From NCBI RefSeq assembly GCF_003123685.1, contig NZ_QCYJ01000117.1:1-44051 (forward strand): 44,051 nt of DNA, given 5' to 3'. Origin of the DNA: Nocardia aurea (GTDB lineage Bacteria > Actinomycetota > Actinomycetes > Mycobacteriales > Mycobacteriaceae). The stretch's first letter is position 1; each line of letters opens with the position of its first letter. The translations under genes were made by a program, and so were the position numbers. This document shows, piece after piece, positions 9,095-17,178 of this stretch. The notes beneath the pieces are model-generated. The model saw only the letters and a list, made by a program, of their open reading frames with translations, was not told where the DNA came from and did not search any database.

Positions 9095-11836
9095 TCATTC
9101 AATCTTATCGCCGAGTCGATACGTGACACGCCTCGACGGATCGACCTTGTCGACAAAGGTGATCGTATCATTAGGGCGTAGTACGTCAATTTCTTCCTGC
9201 AACTTGATTCGTTCTCGGGCTTCAGGTTTACCATTCTGAAGCATCTTGCCAACTTCGAAATAATCAGCCCCCCCTTTCCCGTTGACACGTATCCCATCAG
9301 GAAACCTGTTGCCTAATTTAACGTTTTCAACTTCCAGCACACCCTCTTTCTCCGCAAGATATTTCTTAGTAGCAACCTGCTGTGCACCTCCACGTCGACC
9401 CGGCCTGTCTCCTCGTTCGACAGGCTCGAAACGCTCTTTCCTCCATTGATCGAAAGAGAGCACATCGTCCTGCAATCCGCCCTTCCGGTGCTTGTCGTAG
9501 CGGTAGCGTTGGTAACGCCATGTGTCTGCACCTTCCGTGCCGATTGCCGGCTTTGGACCGCTGGGTCTTCCCGGGGGCCAGGATAGGTCGACGCCTAGTC
9601 GAGCCTTTTCGTTTCCACCGCCATCGATGCGGGAAGCGGGGGCCTCGACTCGCGGCACTCCTGCGCCTGCTGAACGTGGGCTGATCGACAGTGATGGTGA
9701 AGCAGAAGGTGTGGTGACAGGCGGTGGCACGCGCCCGGCGGACTGTTGGGTAGTTAGGCTTTGCTCGATACGCGCCTCCACCGCAACCTGCGCGGTAGTC
9801 CGTTCGGTGGCTGCTGGAGTTTGAGGTCTCGCTTCGTGAGCGGGTCCCTTCGCGACAGGTAGATCCGCATTCGCGTCAGAACCTTTGGTAGCCGGAACCG
9901 GGCGCTCTGGTGGAGTGGCCGATGCCACCCGCGATCTCGCAGCCGTAGTTGCTTCGGAGGTCGGCGCGGTGGCGGTCGCGCGGGCGAGGTTTGCCTCCGC
10001 TGCTTGTGCGGCGGCTGCCGGGGCCGCACGGAATTGTCCTCCAAGCCCCTGGATTTCGCCTTCCACAGCACGTGGGCCACGGCCTTGGGTGTTACCAGAT
10101 TTCTGCCGAGAGGGCAGAGTGCCTTCGCCCGGCATGCTCGGCCCGCCCCCAGGTGGACGGATCGGCGGCCCGCTCTGGAGCATTTGCGGCCCGTCGTAGG
10201 GAGCGCCCCAGTGGTATCCGTTCCCGTCCTTGATAATCAGTTTTCCATCAAGGGTCTTGTAGAACGCCTCGCCGGGAACATTGCTGGGTGGGTAGATCTG
10301 GGTCAGAGGTTCCGGAGGGAACGGGCCCATTTGAGTCAGCTGCGGACTGCCGTCGCGATCGAAGTACACCTTCGGCTGGGGATCGGTGCCGATGAAGCGT
10401 TGCCACGCCGTGCTGTGATCGTCGGGTACATACACTGTGCCGTTCCTGTTGTACTTGACGTCCTGGCCATCGACCTCGAAGTGAACCAAGCCGTCATCGG
10501 TATGGATGCCTCCGTCGCTCCCCTTGGCATAGTGCGCAATCGGATTGCCCTGCAGGTCGGTGATGATGACCTCGGTCCATGGTCGGTCAGCCCCGTCACT
10601 GCCCCCTCGCGGAACTGAGGTGGTGATTGTCTTTCCGACCATGTCGGTAAGCACGAGGTGCGGTCGTCCGAATTCGTCGGTCCAGGTTTTCAGGCTGTAC
10701 CCACGGAGTAGATCGGTGACTATCTCGAACGGCCAACCGTGTGAATCGATGCCTTTCTCGTAGCTCGTACCATCCTGCGTGCCGGTAACCAGGACGCTTC
10801 CATTAGGACCTCGGTCGATTCGGATTCCGTCGTATTCGATCTGGTAGCCGGACCCGTCGGCGCTGTGCCGACCCGTCACGGCTTGATCGACGTGACCATG
10901 TTCGCCAAATCGCGAGGTGGTGGTGTAGGTGCCGCCCTGCCCGTCCGGGTAGATCGTGTTGACACTGCCGTCGGGATTGAGGGTCGAGTCGGCGGTCAAA
11001 ACGCTGCCGTCGGGATTCACCGATGTTGTTTGCACTTGCTGTCCGTTGGCGGTGATGTCGGATGCGATTGGAGCGCGTCCGACAGGGCTTAGGCCAGCTG
11101 GAACGGTGTAGATCTTGGCCTCTCCATTTGCCGCACCGTTCGTGCCGTCGGGGTAGCGCACCGAATAGGAGCCGTCGGCGTTGGCCGACCAGGTCGTGAC
11201 ACCGCCGTTACCGTCGGAGACCGAGCGAACTTGGGTGATGGTGCCGTCTGCGTTACGGACCGTGGTATCGATTGTCTGACCACCGGTGCCGGGCACGATG
11301 ACGCTGGTCGCGGTGCCACCGTTGCTGGTCGGTGTTTCCCACGGCACCCCCTCCTGCCGCATCGCGAGCACCTCCTCCGGCCGCAACTGCGGCGACTGCG
11401 CTTGCGACGGCGGTGGTGTTGGTATGGGCGGATCCGACTGTGGGGCGGTACCGACCCCAGGGGATGGTTGGGGTATGCCTTCCTCGTCGACCATAGGGCG
11501 GTTCGGCACTATGACCGGACCGCCACCGCCACCTCCCAGTTCCGGCCGATCGGGACCAACGGGATTGCCCACAGAATTTAGTAGCGGAGCGATCTGGTTT
11601 CGGGCAGCGACGTCGCGGGCGGTGACAGCCAGATCACGTCGCCGGTAGACACGATCCAGTGCCCGCGCCGCCGAATTCGGGGTCATAGCGTGGAAGTCGT
11701 GGGTCCGAGCTCCACCGACCTCGCCGCCGGCCGCTGTGGTCGGGGCACCTGTAGGAGTGATCGAGCGGTACCACTCGGCTTGTCGGCCTACCCACGAATA
11801 GTCGGGAGAACGTTGCGCTGAGCCACTGACAGGCAT
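9095..11836 (-). CDS. Polymorphic-toxin-like protein with nuclease-like C-terminus, cassette 2
   Basis: A 913-aa protein. The start at 11836 is chosen because GTGAGGT precedes it and the following ~125 residues match cassette 1 (WVG at 15-17, YRRRD at 64-68). After a Pro/Gly linker come beta-strand repeats around DGS/DGT (NADGTITQVRS, NPDGSVLTADS, YPDGTNGAANG), then an Ala/Pro/Thr-rich stalk. The final ~97 residues hold GNRFPDGIRVNGKGG and YFEVGKM, reminiscent of a PD-(D/E)xK nuclease (PD at ~846-847, E ~861, K ~864), though the spacing is not canonical. With a shared N-terminus, exchanged tip and adjacent acidic gene, this is the polymorphic toxin pattern. The nuclease activity is a guess from these motifs. 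Confidence 0.62.
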   Translation of the reverse strand: MPVSGSAQRSPDYSWVGRQAEWYRSITPTGAPTTAAGGEVGGARTHDFHAMTPNSAARALDRVYRRRDLAVTARDVAARNQIAPLLNSVGNPVGPDRPELGGGGGGPVIVPNRPMVDEEGIPQPSPGVGTAPQSDPPIPTPPPSQAQSPQLRPEEVLAMRQEGVPWETPTSNGGTATSVIVPGTGGQTIDTTVRNADGTITQVRSVSDGNGGVTTWSANADGSYSVRYPDGTNGAANGEAKIYTVPAGLSPVGRAPIASDITANGQQVQTTSVNPDGSVLTADSTLNPDGSVNTIYPDGQGGTYTTTSRFGEHGHVDQAVTGRHSADGSGYQIEYDGIRIDRGPNGSVLVTGTQDGTSYEKGIDSHGWPFEIVTDLLRGYSLKTWTDEFGRPHLVLTDMVGKTITTSVPRGGSDGADRPWTEVIITDLQGNPIAHYAKGSDGGIHTDDGLVHFEVDGQDVKYNRNGTVYVPDDHSTAWQRFIGTDPQPKVYFDRDGSPQLTQMGPFPPEPLTQIYPPSNVPGEAFYKTLDGKLIIKDGNGYHWGAPYDGPQMLQSGPPIRPPGGGPSMPGEGTLPSRQKSGNTQGRGPRAVEGEIQGLGGQFRAAPAAAAQAAEANLARATATAPTSEATTAARSRVASATPPERPVPATKGSDANADLPVAKGPAHEARPQTPAATERTTAQVAVEARIEQSLTTQQSAGRVPPPVTTPSASPSLSISPRSAGAGVPRVEAPASRIDGGGNEKARLGVDLSWPPGRPSGPKPAIGTEGADTWRYQRYRYDKHRKGGLQDDVLSFDQWRKERFEPVERGDRPGRRGGAQQVATKKYLAEKEGVLEVENVKLGNRFPDGIRVNGKGGADYFEVGKMLQNGKPEARERIKLQEEIDVLRPNDTITFVDKVDPSRRVTYRLGDKIE

Positions 11837-12010
11837 CGGGTACCTCACGTTTCTGCTATCAAGTTGTCCAAGTACATGTTTCGGAACGACAGCGTGCTGG
11901 AAGCACGAAACGGGGCATGCCCATAAGGACACACCCCGCCCGTGAAACACACCGAGTCGACAGAGACCGACGATCAGGTGCCGCTACAGCACCGCAGCAA
12001 TCTCTGTGAG
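11837..12010 (-). repeat. Upstream region shared by both toxin genes, copy 2
   Basis: This is the second copy of the region described at 8187-8370, with the same blocks in the same order and small indels. It lies between the cassette 2 start and the end of the tail fibre operon. The remaining ~165 bp to 12176 shows no gene. Confidence 0.75.
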
Positions 12011-12176
12011 CGGCATCACTACAGATGGAACAGGCCCACAGGCAAGCCCGGCGGCCACCACAACAGCGACAACGCGGTCGACAACCGAAGTGATCTCACG
12101 ACATTCACTAAATCGATATCGTGCTACCACAACGAAATTCGATCCGCACGACGCGGCCCTCGCGCCGAGGGGCCTG

Positions 12177-12623
12177 TCAGGTGATACGGACGTAGCTGCC
12201 GGTCGCGGTGATCGACGCGGCCCAGGATTGCACCGTTACGTCGGTGTTGGTTTCGACGGTGATGATCGAGCCCGCGAGGACATCGGCGGCCGCGCTGACA
12301 GTCAGCACACCCGACACCCCGGTGACCTGTGTTCCTGTGCCGACGACTGTACCGTCGACCAGGAGCCTGGCTTGTTGTTTGGTCGTGCCGCTGAATCCGC
12401 CGGCGAAGGGAAGGTTCGCGGTGATGGTCGCGGCGATCTTGTCGGTCGATACCTGTAGTCCGTTGCCGATGACCACCGAGCCCGGGTAAGTGCTGTCGGC
12501 GGTCCAGTTGGGCACGACCCACCAGTTCGTTGGGCCGCTGACGATGGGGAACTGATGGTTGCCGTTCTTGTTCATGGAGGTGGGTACGAACGGGATTGTG
12601 CCCCCGACGATCACGAACGGCAT
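12177..12623 (-). CDS. Tail tip / fibre-associated protein
   Basis: A 148-aa beta-rich protein (MPFVIVGGTIPFVP...), last gene of the tail operon. It starts by TGATG overlap with the end of the preceding fibre gene and has no Shine-Dalgarno of its own, so translation must be coupled. Thr/Ser/Val-rich alternating strands (VSTDKIAATITANLPFAGG, LTVSAAADVLAGSIITVE) suggest a small receptor-binding or decoration domain. I recognise no specific family; the assignment rests on position and composition. Confidence 0.55.
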   Translation of the reverse strand: MPFVIVGGTIPFVPTSMNKNGNHQFPIVSGPTNWWVVPNWTADSTYPGSVVIGNGLQVSTDKIAATITANLPFAGGFSGTTKQQARLLVDGTVVGTGTQVTGVSGVLTVSAAADVLAGSIITVETNTDVTVQSWAASITATGSYVRIT

Positions 12624-13909
12624 CAGGAGGTCACCCCTCGCAGGCTCGCCTGCAGGCCGCGGCCTGCGGGGTTGTCGATGGTGGTGATATGCACGGTGAT
12701 CCGGTCGCCGGCGTTGAATACCCATGTCCCGGTGAGTGTGGTGTCGAGGGCGTGGTTGGCGGCGGCGATGGTGGCCGAGGTCGAGGCCACGGTGGTGCCG
12801 TTCTGCCGCAACTCGACCACGAGGTTGCCGGTGCCCGCGGTCTCGCCGCGGTAGGTGATGGAGGAGACGGTGATCTTACGTTCGACTCGCAGTCCTTCGG
12901 GCATCACGTTTCCCGCGCCCGCGGCTCGGGTGCCGTTGTGTGATTTGAAGGCGATGTCGTAGAGCTGCCCGAGAGCGGTCGGTGTCCTGGCATCGCTGAG
13001 GCGGGTGTCGGTGGTGGCGACGGCGCCGAGGGCCGTGCGTGCGGTGGCGGCGTCGGTGGCGGTCAGCAGCGAGCGTCCGACACTGGTGGAGTCGGAGATC
13101 TGGTTGGCCGGGTGGGTGTGCGACAGGGGGGTGCGCGCGTCGGTGAGCCGCGTGTCGTTGCCCGCGACCGCGGTAGTGGCCGTCGTTCCGATGGTCGGCG
13201 TGAATGTCGACGGCTTGGCGGTGATCGCGGCCCAGTCACTGGCTCCGGCCGGTCCGCGGATGACGATTCCCTGGCCGTTGGGCAGCCAGCCGCCCGCTGC
13301 GGCGTGGTAGGCGTAGAGCAGACCGTCGGCGGCCACCACGTATTGGGCGCCTTCGACAGGGGTCGTGGGAAGTGCCGCGTAGGTGCTCACGCGGCCGTCG
13401 ATCTGGATGCCTTCACCCCTGGGCCCGACCACCACGGCGTTGCCCGTGGAGGCCGGGACCGGGGAGACCAGAGTGAGGTCGATCAGACCGGCCGATCCGG
13501 TGTCGGGGTCCTCGGTGTCGGGTCCCGGGACGTATTCGGTCACATGAAAGTTGAAGGAATCGAGAGGGACTCGTTCACCGTCGTAGGACAGGTCGAAGGT
13601 GACCCGCCACGTCCAGTCGGTGGGGTTGGTGGCGGCGCCGGGTGCGACCAGTCGCACTCCGCGGCTGCCCCGCCAGGTGAGGTAGCCGAATTCGTCGAGT
13701 GAGCATTCGTAGTGCTGGGGCAGCTGGACGTAGGTGGCCGGTGCCGGTTCGGCGGTGGCCACGAGTACCTTCGCCGTCTCGGCGGTGAAGGTGATCGTTC
13801 CGGTCAGTGGCGGGAATTCGGGCAGGTCGCCGATGTCGGGGCCGTCGCTGACGTTGGCGAGGAAACGCCCGACGACCTTTCCGTACTTCAAGGGGAGCAG
13901 ATCGGCCAT
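12623..13909 (-). CDS. Phage tail fibre / minor tail protein
   Basis: A 428-aa fibre. Residues 1-~140 form the tail-attachment part (PPLTGTITFTAETAKVLV..., WRGSRGVRLVAPG). A central region carries the fibre signature NDTRLTDARTPLSHTHPANQISD and then TDTRLSDARTPTALG. TYAALPTTPVEGAQYVV is the phage-fibre module that often precedes trimeric stalks. The C-terminal ~100 residues (ITVSSITYRGETAG, LVVELRQNGTTVAS) are a beta-sandwich-like tip. It would adsorb to the target cell surface. It lies after three collagen-like fibre genes and is coupled to the small gene downstream. Confidence 0.85.
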   Translation of the reverse strand: MADLLPLKYGKVVGRFLANVSDGPDIGDLPEFPPLTGTITFTAETAKVLVATAEPAPATYVQLPQHYECSLDEFGYLTWRGSRGVRLVAPGAATNPTDWTWRVTFDLSYDGERVPLDSFNFHVTEYVPGPDTEDPDTGSAGLIDLTLVSPVPASTGNAVVVGPRGEGIQIDGRVSTYAALPTTPVEGAQYVVAADGLLYAYHAAAGGWLPNGQGIVIRGPAGASDWAAITAKPSTFTPTIGTTATTAVAGNDTRLTDARTPLSHTHPANQISDSTSVGRSLLTATDAATARTALGAVATTDTRLSDARTPTALGQLYDIAFKSHNGTRAAGAGNVMPEGLRVERKITVSSITYRGETAGTGNLVVELRQNGTTVASTSATIAAANHALDTTLTGTWVFNAGDRITVHITTIDNPAGRGLQASLRGVTS

Positions 13910-13968
13910 GGATCGATGCCTTTCGGACAGAGGGCAGCGTGCGGGGACGGCTGCCCGAGAATGGGGCG

Positions 13969-15015
13969 TTATACCGTCTCGGCGTGGACGACGAGTTGGG
14001 CGCCGTTGGTGACGACGCTGAAGTTCGCGGTCCCGATGCGGCGGACGACGACGTAGAGGGTCGTCGTCTGATTGGCCGGGATCACCGCGAGGGTGGACTC
14101 GGGCGTGAGCGCGTATTCGAACTTGGGCGAGATCGGGGTGCGGATCATGTTGTCGGCGGCCAGGGTGTAGCCGTAGCCGACGAGTACACCGTCGGGCTCG
14201 CCGATGCGGACCTCGATGTCACAGCGGGCGGCGCCGATGGTACTAACGTGGGTCTGCACGCTCAGTCCGCCCTCGACACGGGGACGCCAGGGAACCGGTT
14301 GCGCCGGGATGGTGACGGTGGCGACTACCCGGCTGGTGTCAGCGATGTTGGTTCCGCCGGTGAACTGATTGCCCGCGATGGCCCATGGCCCCGCCGGGGC
14401 CGGGTTCGGTACCGGGCGGAACTTGCCCAGTGTCGAGTCCCACGCCAGGACGTAGTCCTGGCCGAGCGGATTGCTCTCGTCGACCTGGACGTCACTGGCG
14501 TCCTGGATGCGTCCGGCTGCACCGGGCGGGCCGATCTCGCCGGTTTGCCCGCGCGGGAACGTGATCTGCAACTGCTGGTGCGGTGCGGTGCCGATGATCG
14601 TCGCCGAGGCGTCCGAACCCTGGGGTCCGGCGATACCGGCACCGGTGAGCACGGTGGGTGCGCCTTTGCGCCCGGGTGCGCCGAATGCCTCGTCGAAGGC
14701 GATGAATTCCAGTCCGGTCCAGTAGTAGACGCGGTTCTCGGAAACGACCCGCCATGCCTTGCGGGCGTCGGCGGTGGTCGGATCGAGTGCGAACAGGGCT
14801 GCGGTATCGGCGATGTCGCCCTGCCACAGCCAGGGCCACGCCGGGTCACCGTCGGGTCCGGTGGGGCCGGGTACGCCTTCGCGGATCTCCACCAGCGACT
14901 GGCGGTCCACCAGTTCCATCGGATTGACCGTGTACGGCAGTCCGACCGAGTCGGATACGCCGCGCATGGTGATCATGATGTCGTCGTCGTAGACGATGTT
15001 CTGCTCGTCGCTCAT
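13969..15015 (-). CDS. Collagen-like tail fibre, paralogue 3
   Basis: A 348-aa fibre. The start is ATG at 15015, overlapping the upstream stop as ATGA; the longer open frame to 15525 is a shadow. Short Gly-X-Y blocks (GVPGPTGPDGD, GQTGEIGPPGAAG) alternate with a WLWQGDIADTAALFAL...VYYWTGLEFIAFDEAFG module. The C-terminal ~140 residues (GPWAIAGNQF..., WRPRVEGG, EVRIGEPDGVLVG, TTTLYVVVRRIG) form a beta-rich tip homologous to those of the two genes upstream. This is a receptor-binding fibre by architecture; the target is unknown. Confidence 0.82.
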   Translation of the reverse strand: MSDEQNIVYDDDIMITMRGVSDSVGLPYTVNPMELVDRQSLVEIREGVPGPTGPDGDPAWPWLWQGDIADTAALFALDPTTADARKAWRVVSENRVYYWTGLEFIAFDEAFGAPGRKGAPTVLTGAGIAGPQGSDASATIIGTAPHQQLQITFPRGQTGEIGPPGAAGRIQDASDVQVDESNPLGQDYVLAWDSTLGKFRPVPNPAPAGPWAIAGNQFTGGTNIADTSRVVATVTIPAQPVPWRPRVEGGLSVQTHVSTIGAARCDIEVRIGEPDGVLVGYGYTLAADNMIRTPISPKFEYALTPESTLAVIPANQTTTLYVVVRRIGTANFSVVTNGAQLVVHAETV

Positions 15016-16085
15016 GATGCCGCCACGGGTTGCGCCCAGCACACGATTTGCGCGCCGGACTGGCTGTAGGAGTAGTTGGAGCTGCCCTGCGCGCGGCGCA
15101 GGACGACGTAGAGGGTCACTGCTGTCGCGGCGGGGACGACGCCGACCGAGCTGCTGGGATCGATGGTGGCGCCGAAGAACGGGCGCAGCCGGGTGTAGGT
15201 GTTGACTCCGAACGGCCATCCGGTGCCGATCGCCACCAGTTGTCCGCTGGCGGAGCCGATCCGCACTTCGGTGTCGACGCGGGTGGTGAAACTGGTGGAT
15301 CCCTCCTGGGTTCGTAGCACCACACCACCGGACAGCACCGGACGCCAGGCGGTGTCCTGCGCCGGAATCGTCAACTGGGCGACGGTGTTCGGTGAGGTCG
15401 AGACGTTGGTCTGGGAGGCGGCGAAACCTGCGCCGCCGTTCCACGCGGAGGTCTCCATGATCGACCACGGGCCGCGCAATCCCGGATACGGGCGCGGGGT
15501 CCACTTGCCGGTGGTGTCGTTCCATACCGGCACCGCACCGTCGACATGGGTGCCATCGGTGTAGTCGCCGGCCTGCCGGATGGGTCCGGGTGGGCCCGGT
15601 TCTCCGGTGAGCCCCTGCACACCTCGGGGTACGGTGAGGTGCAGGGTCAGGTTGGGGGCTGTCCCGGTGACGGTGACCTGTAGGGGGCTGCCCACGGGTC
15701 CGGTATCGACGGTGCCGACCGACAGCGAGCAGGGTTGGCCGTCGGGGCCCGCAGCGCCGAACGCGTCGGCGAAGGAGTCGAAACTCGTTCCGTTCCAGTA
15801 CATCAGCGTCTCGGTGGAGCGCACGCGCCAGGCCTTGCCCGCGTGAGCGAGGTTCAATGACGAGGCGAGTGCGTTGAGCGCTGTCTGGTCGGAGATGTCA
15901 CCTTCCCAGCGGAAGGGGTGCCCTGCAGGTCCGGGCGGGCCCACCTGCCCGGGTGTGCCGGTCATGAGCTCCAGGGCTCCGTCGCGGGGGGTGCCGTGCA
16001 GGGATTGCACGACACCGGCTGCGCCTGTTCGCTCGTCGATTCCGCGGATGGCCGTTGACTCGAAATATTCACCTACGGTGGACAT
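15012..16085 (-). CDS. Collagen-like tail fibre, paralogue 2
   Basis: A 357-aa protein. The start at 16085 has a near-perfect AAGGAGGTGA three bases upstream that also contains the stop of the preceding gene. It has the same plan as its neighbours: an N-terminal attachment segment, GTPGQVGPPGPAG, a RWEGDISDQTALNAL...LMYWNGTSFDSFADAFG module, GVQGLTGEPGPPGPI and a C-terminal tip (GPWSIMETSAW, WRPVLSGG, EVRIGSASGQLVA, TLYVVLRRAQG). It ends by ATGA overlap with the next copy. Tandem copies with diverged tips suggest alternative or combined receptor specificities. Confidence 0.82.
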   Translation of the reverse strand: MSTVGEYFESTAIRGIDERTGAAGVVQSLHGTPRDGALELMTGTPGQVGPPGPAGHPFRWEGDISDQTALNALASSLNLAHAGKAWRVRSTETLMYWNGTSFDSFADAFGAAGPDGQPCSLSVGTVDTGPVGSPLQVTVTGTAPNLTLHLTVPRGVQGLTGEPGPPGPIRQAGDYTDGTHVDGAVPVWNDTTGKWTPRPYPGLRGPWSIMETSAWNGGAGFAASQTNVSTSPNTVAQLTIPAQDTAWRPVLSGGVVLRTQEGSTSFTTRVDTEVRIGSASGQLVAIGTGWPFGVNTYTRLRPFFGATIDPSSSVGVVPAATAVTLYVVLRRAQGSSNYSYSQSGAQIVCWAQPVAAS

Positions 16086-16086
16086 T

Positions 16087-17151
16087 TCACCTCCTTGCTC
16101 GGGTCGGGGCCGCATAGACGACCAGGGATGCGCCTGCGCGCTGGTAGCCGATTTCGCCGGTGCTGTTGCTGGCGGCGTTGAGCCGGTCCACCGTGACGAC
16201 GAGTGTCACGGGCTGCCCGGCGGGAACGGTCGCGTACGTCGAGGTCGGCGACAAGGATTTCGTGGCGTCGGCGTCGGCATAGGTGGGTGAGAACGGTGTC
16301 ATCACGTAGCCGTCACCGACGACGCCTTGCAGGGCCATGGCGAGGACCTGTCCTTCGGAGTGCATGAGCCGCACCGTCACTCGGGCGAACTGCTGGCCGT
16401 TCTGATCACAGGAGGTGGACAGATGACCGTGGACGACCGGTCGCCATTCGAACGGCATCGCCGGCACCGTGAAGGTGCCCGCAACCAGCTGTGAGGTGGC
16501 AGCGGACTGGTCGGCGGCGAAATCGGTGTTGTACCAGGCCCACGGTCCACGGCCGAGCGGAGCGGGCAAGGCAGCGAACGTGCGGGAACTGCGCTGATAT
16601 CCGAACACACCACCCGCTGTCGGCCCGATCGCGTCATCGAAATCGGTAGCGGCGCCGATGGTTCCGGACGCACCGGGAGGCCCGGCTGGTCCGCGCGGCC
16701 CGGCGGGCACGGTGACCGAGAGTTGCTGGTCCGCACCGGAGCCTGTGAACGCTACGGCGGGGTTGATGAGATTGGGCTGGTGCACGGTGTCGATGACGGT
16801 GATGTCGTTGGGATCGGCCGGGGGGCCGGTGGGGCCCACGGCGTCGGGCGAATGCTGCCAGCCGGTGCCGGTCCACACATCCATTCCGTCGACGTCGAGG
16901 CGATGCCACCACGAACCCCGATCATCGGGGCCGAGCCCTGTCGGGCGCGCTGCGGCGTTGGCGATCTCACCTTTCTTGACGAAGGTCGTGCGCGGCGCGC
17001 CACGACGTCCGGTCGAGCCGACCGGTCCTTGGGGAAGCGGCAGGGCGGCGACGTCTCCGGAGACTGTGACATCAGCGGTCAGGACGGGTAGGCCGTCGGC
17101 GTCGGGGTCACCGCGCAGGGTGATGTGTGCGGGAAAGGTGATGTCCACCAT
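16087..17151 (-). CDS. Collagen-like tail fibre, paralogue 1
   Basis: A 354-aa protein. The ATG at 17151 has GAGGAGG nine bases upstream. The N-terminus (MVDITFPAHITLRGD...) is beta-rich and probably binds the tail tip. It is followed by GPVGSTGRRGAP, a WHRLDVDGMDVWTGTGW module, GPRGPAGPPGASG and the shared C-terminal tip (GPWAWYNTDF, WRPVVHGHL, VTVRLMHSEGQVLA, VTLVVTVDRLN). It is the most diverged of the three paralogues, with the longest N-terminal region. It is the first of the fibre group downstream of the minor tail proteins. Confidence 0.82.
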   Translation of the reverse strand: MVDITFPAHITLRGDPDADGLPVLTADVTVSGDVAALPLPQGPVGSTGRRGAPRTTFVKKGEIANAAARPTGLGPDDRGSWWHRLDVDGMDVWTGTGWQHSPDAVGPTGPPADPNDITVIDTVHQPNLINPAVAFTGSGADQQLSVTVPAGPRGPAGPPGASGTIGAATDFDDAIGPTAGGVFGYQRSSRTFAALPAPLGRGPWAWYNTDFAADQSAATSQLVAGTFTVPAMPFEWRPVVHGHLSTSCDQNGQQFARVTVRLMHSEGQVLAMALQGVVGDGYVMTPFSPTYADADATKSLSPTSTYATVPAGQPVTLVVTVDRLNAASNSTGEIGYQRAGASLVVYAAPTRARR

Positions 17152-17178
17152 CGTTTTTCCTCCTCACGAGAAACAGGG

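Noticed and set aside
13939..15069. Long plus-strand open frame (376 codons) opposite the fibre genes
   Set aside because: It is antisense to a well-supported fibre gene, Arg/Gly-rich, and has no ribosome binding site; a high-GC third-position artefact.
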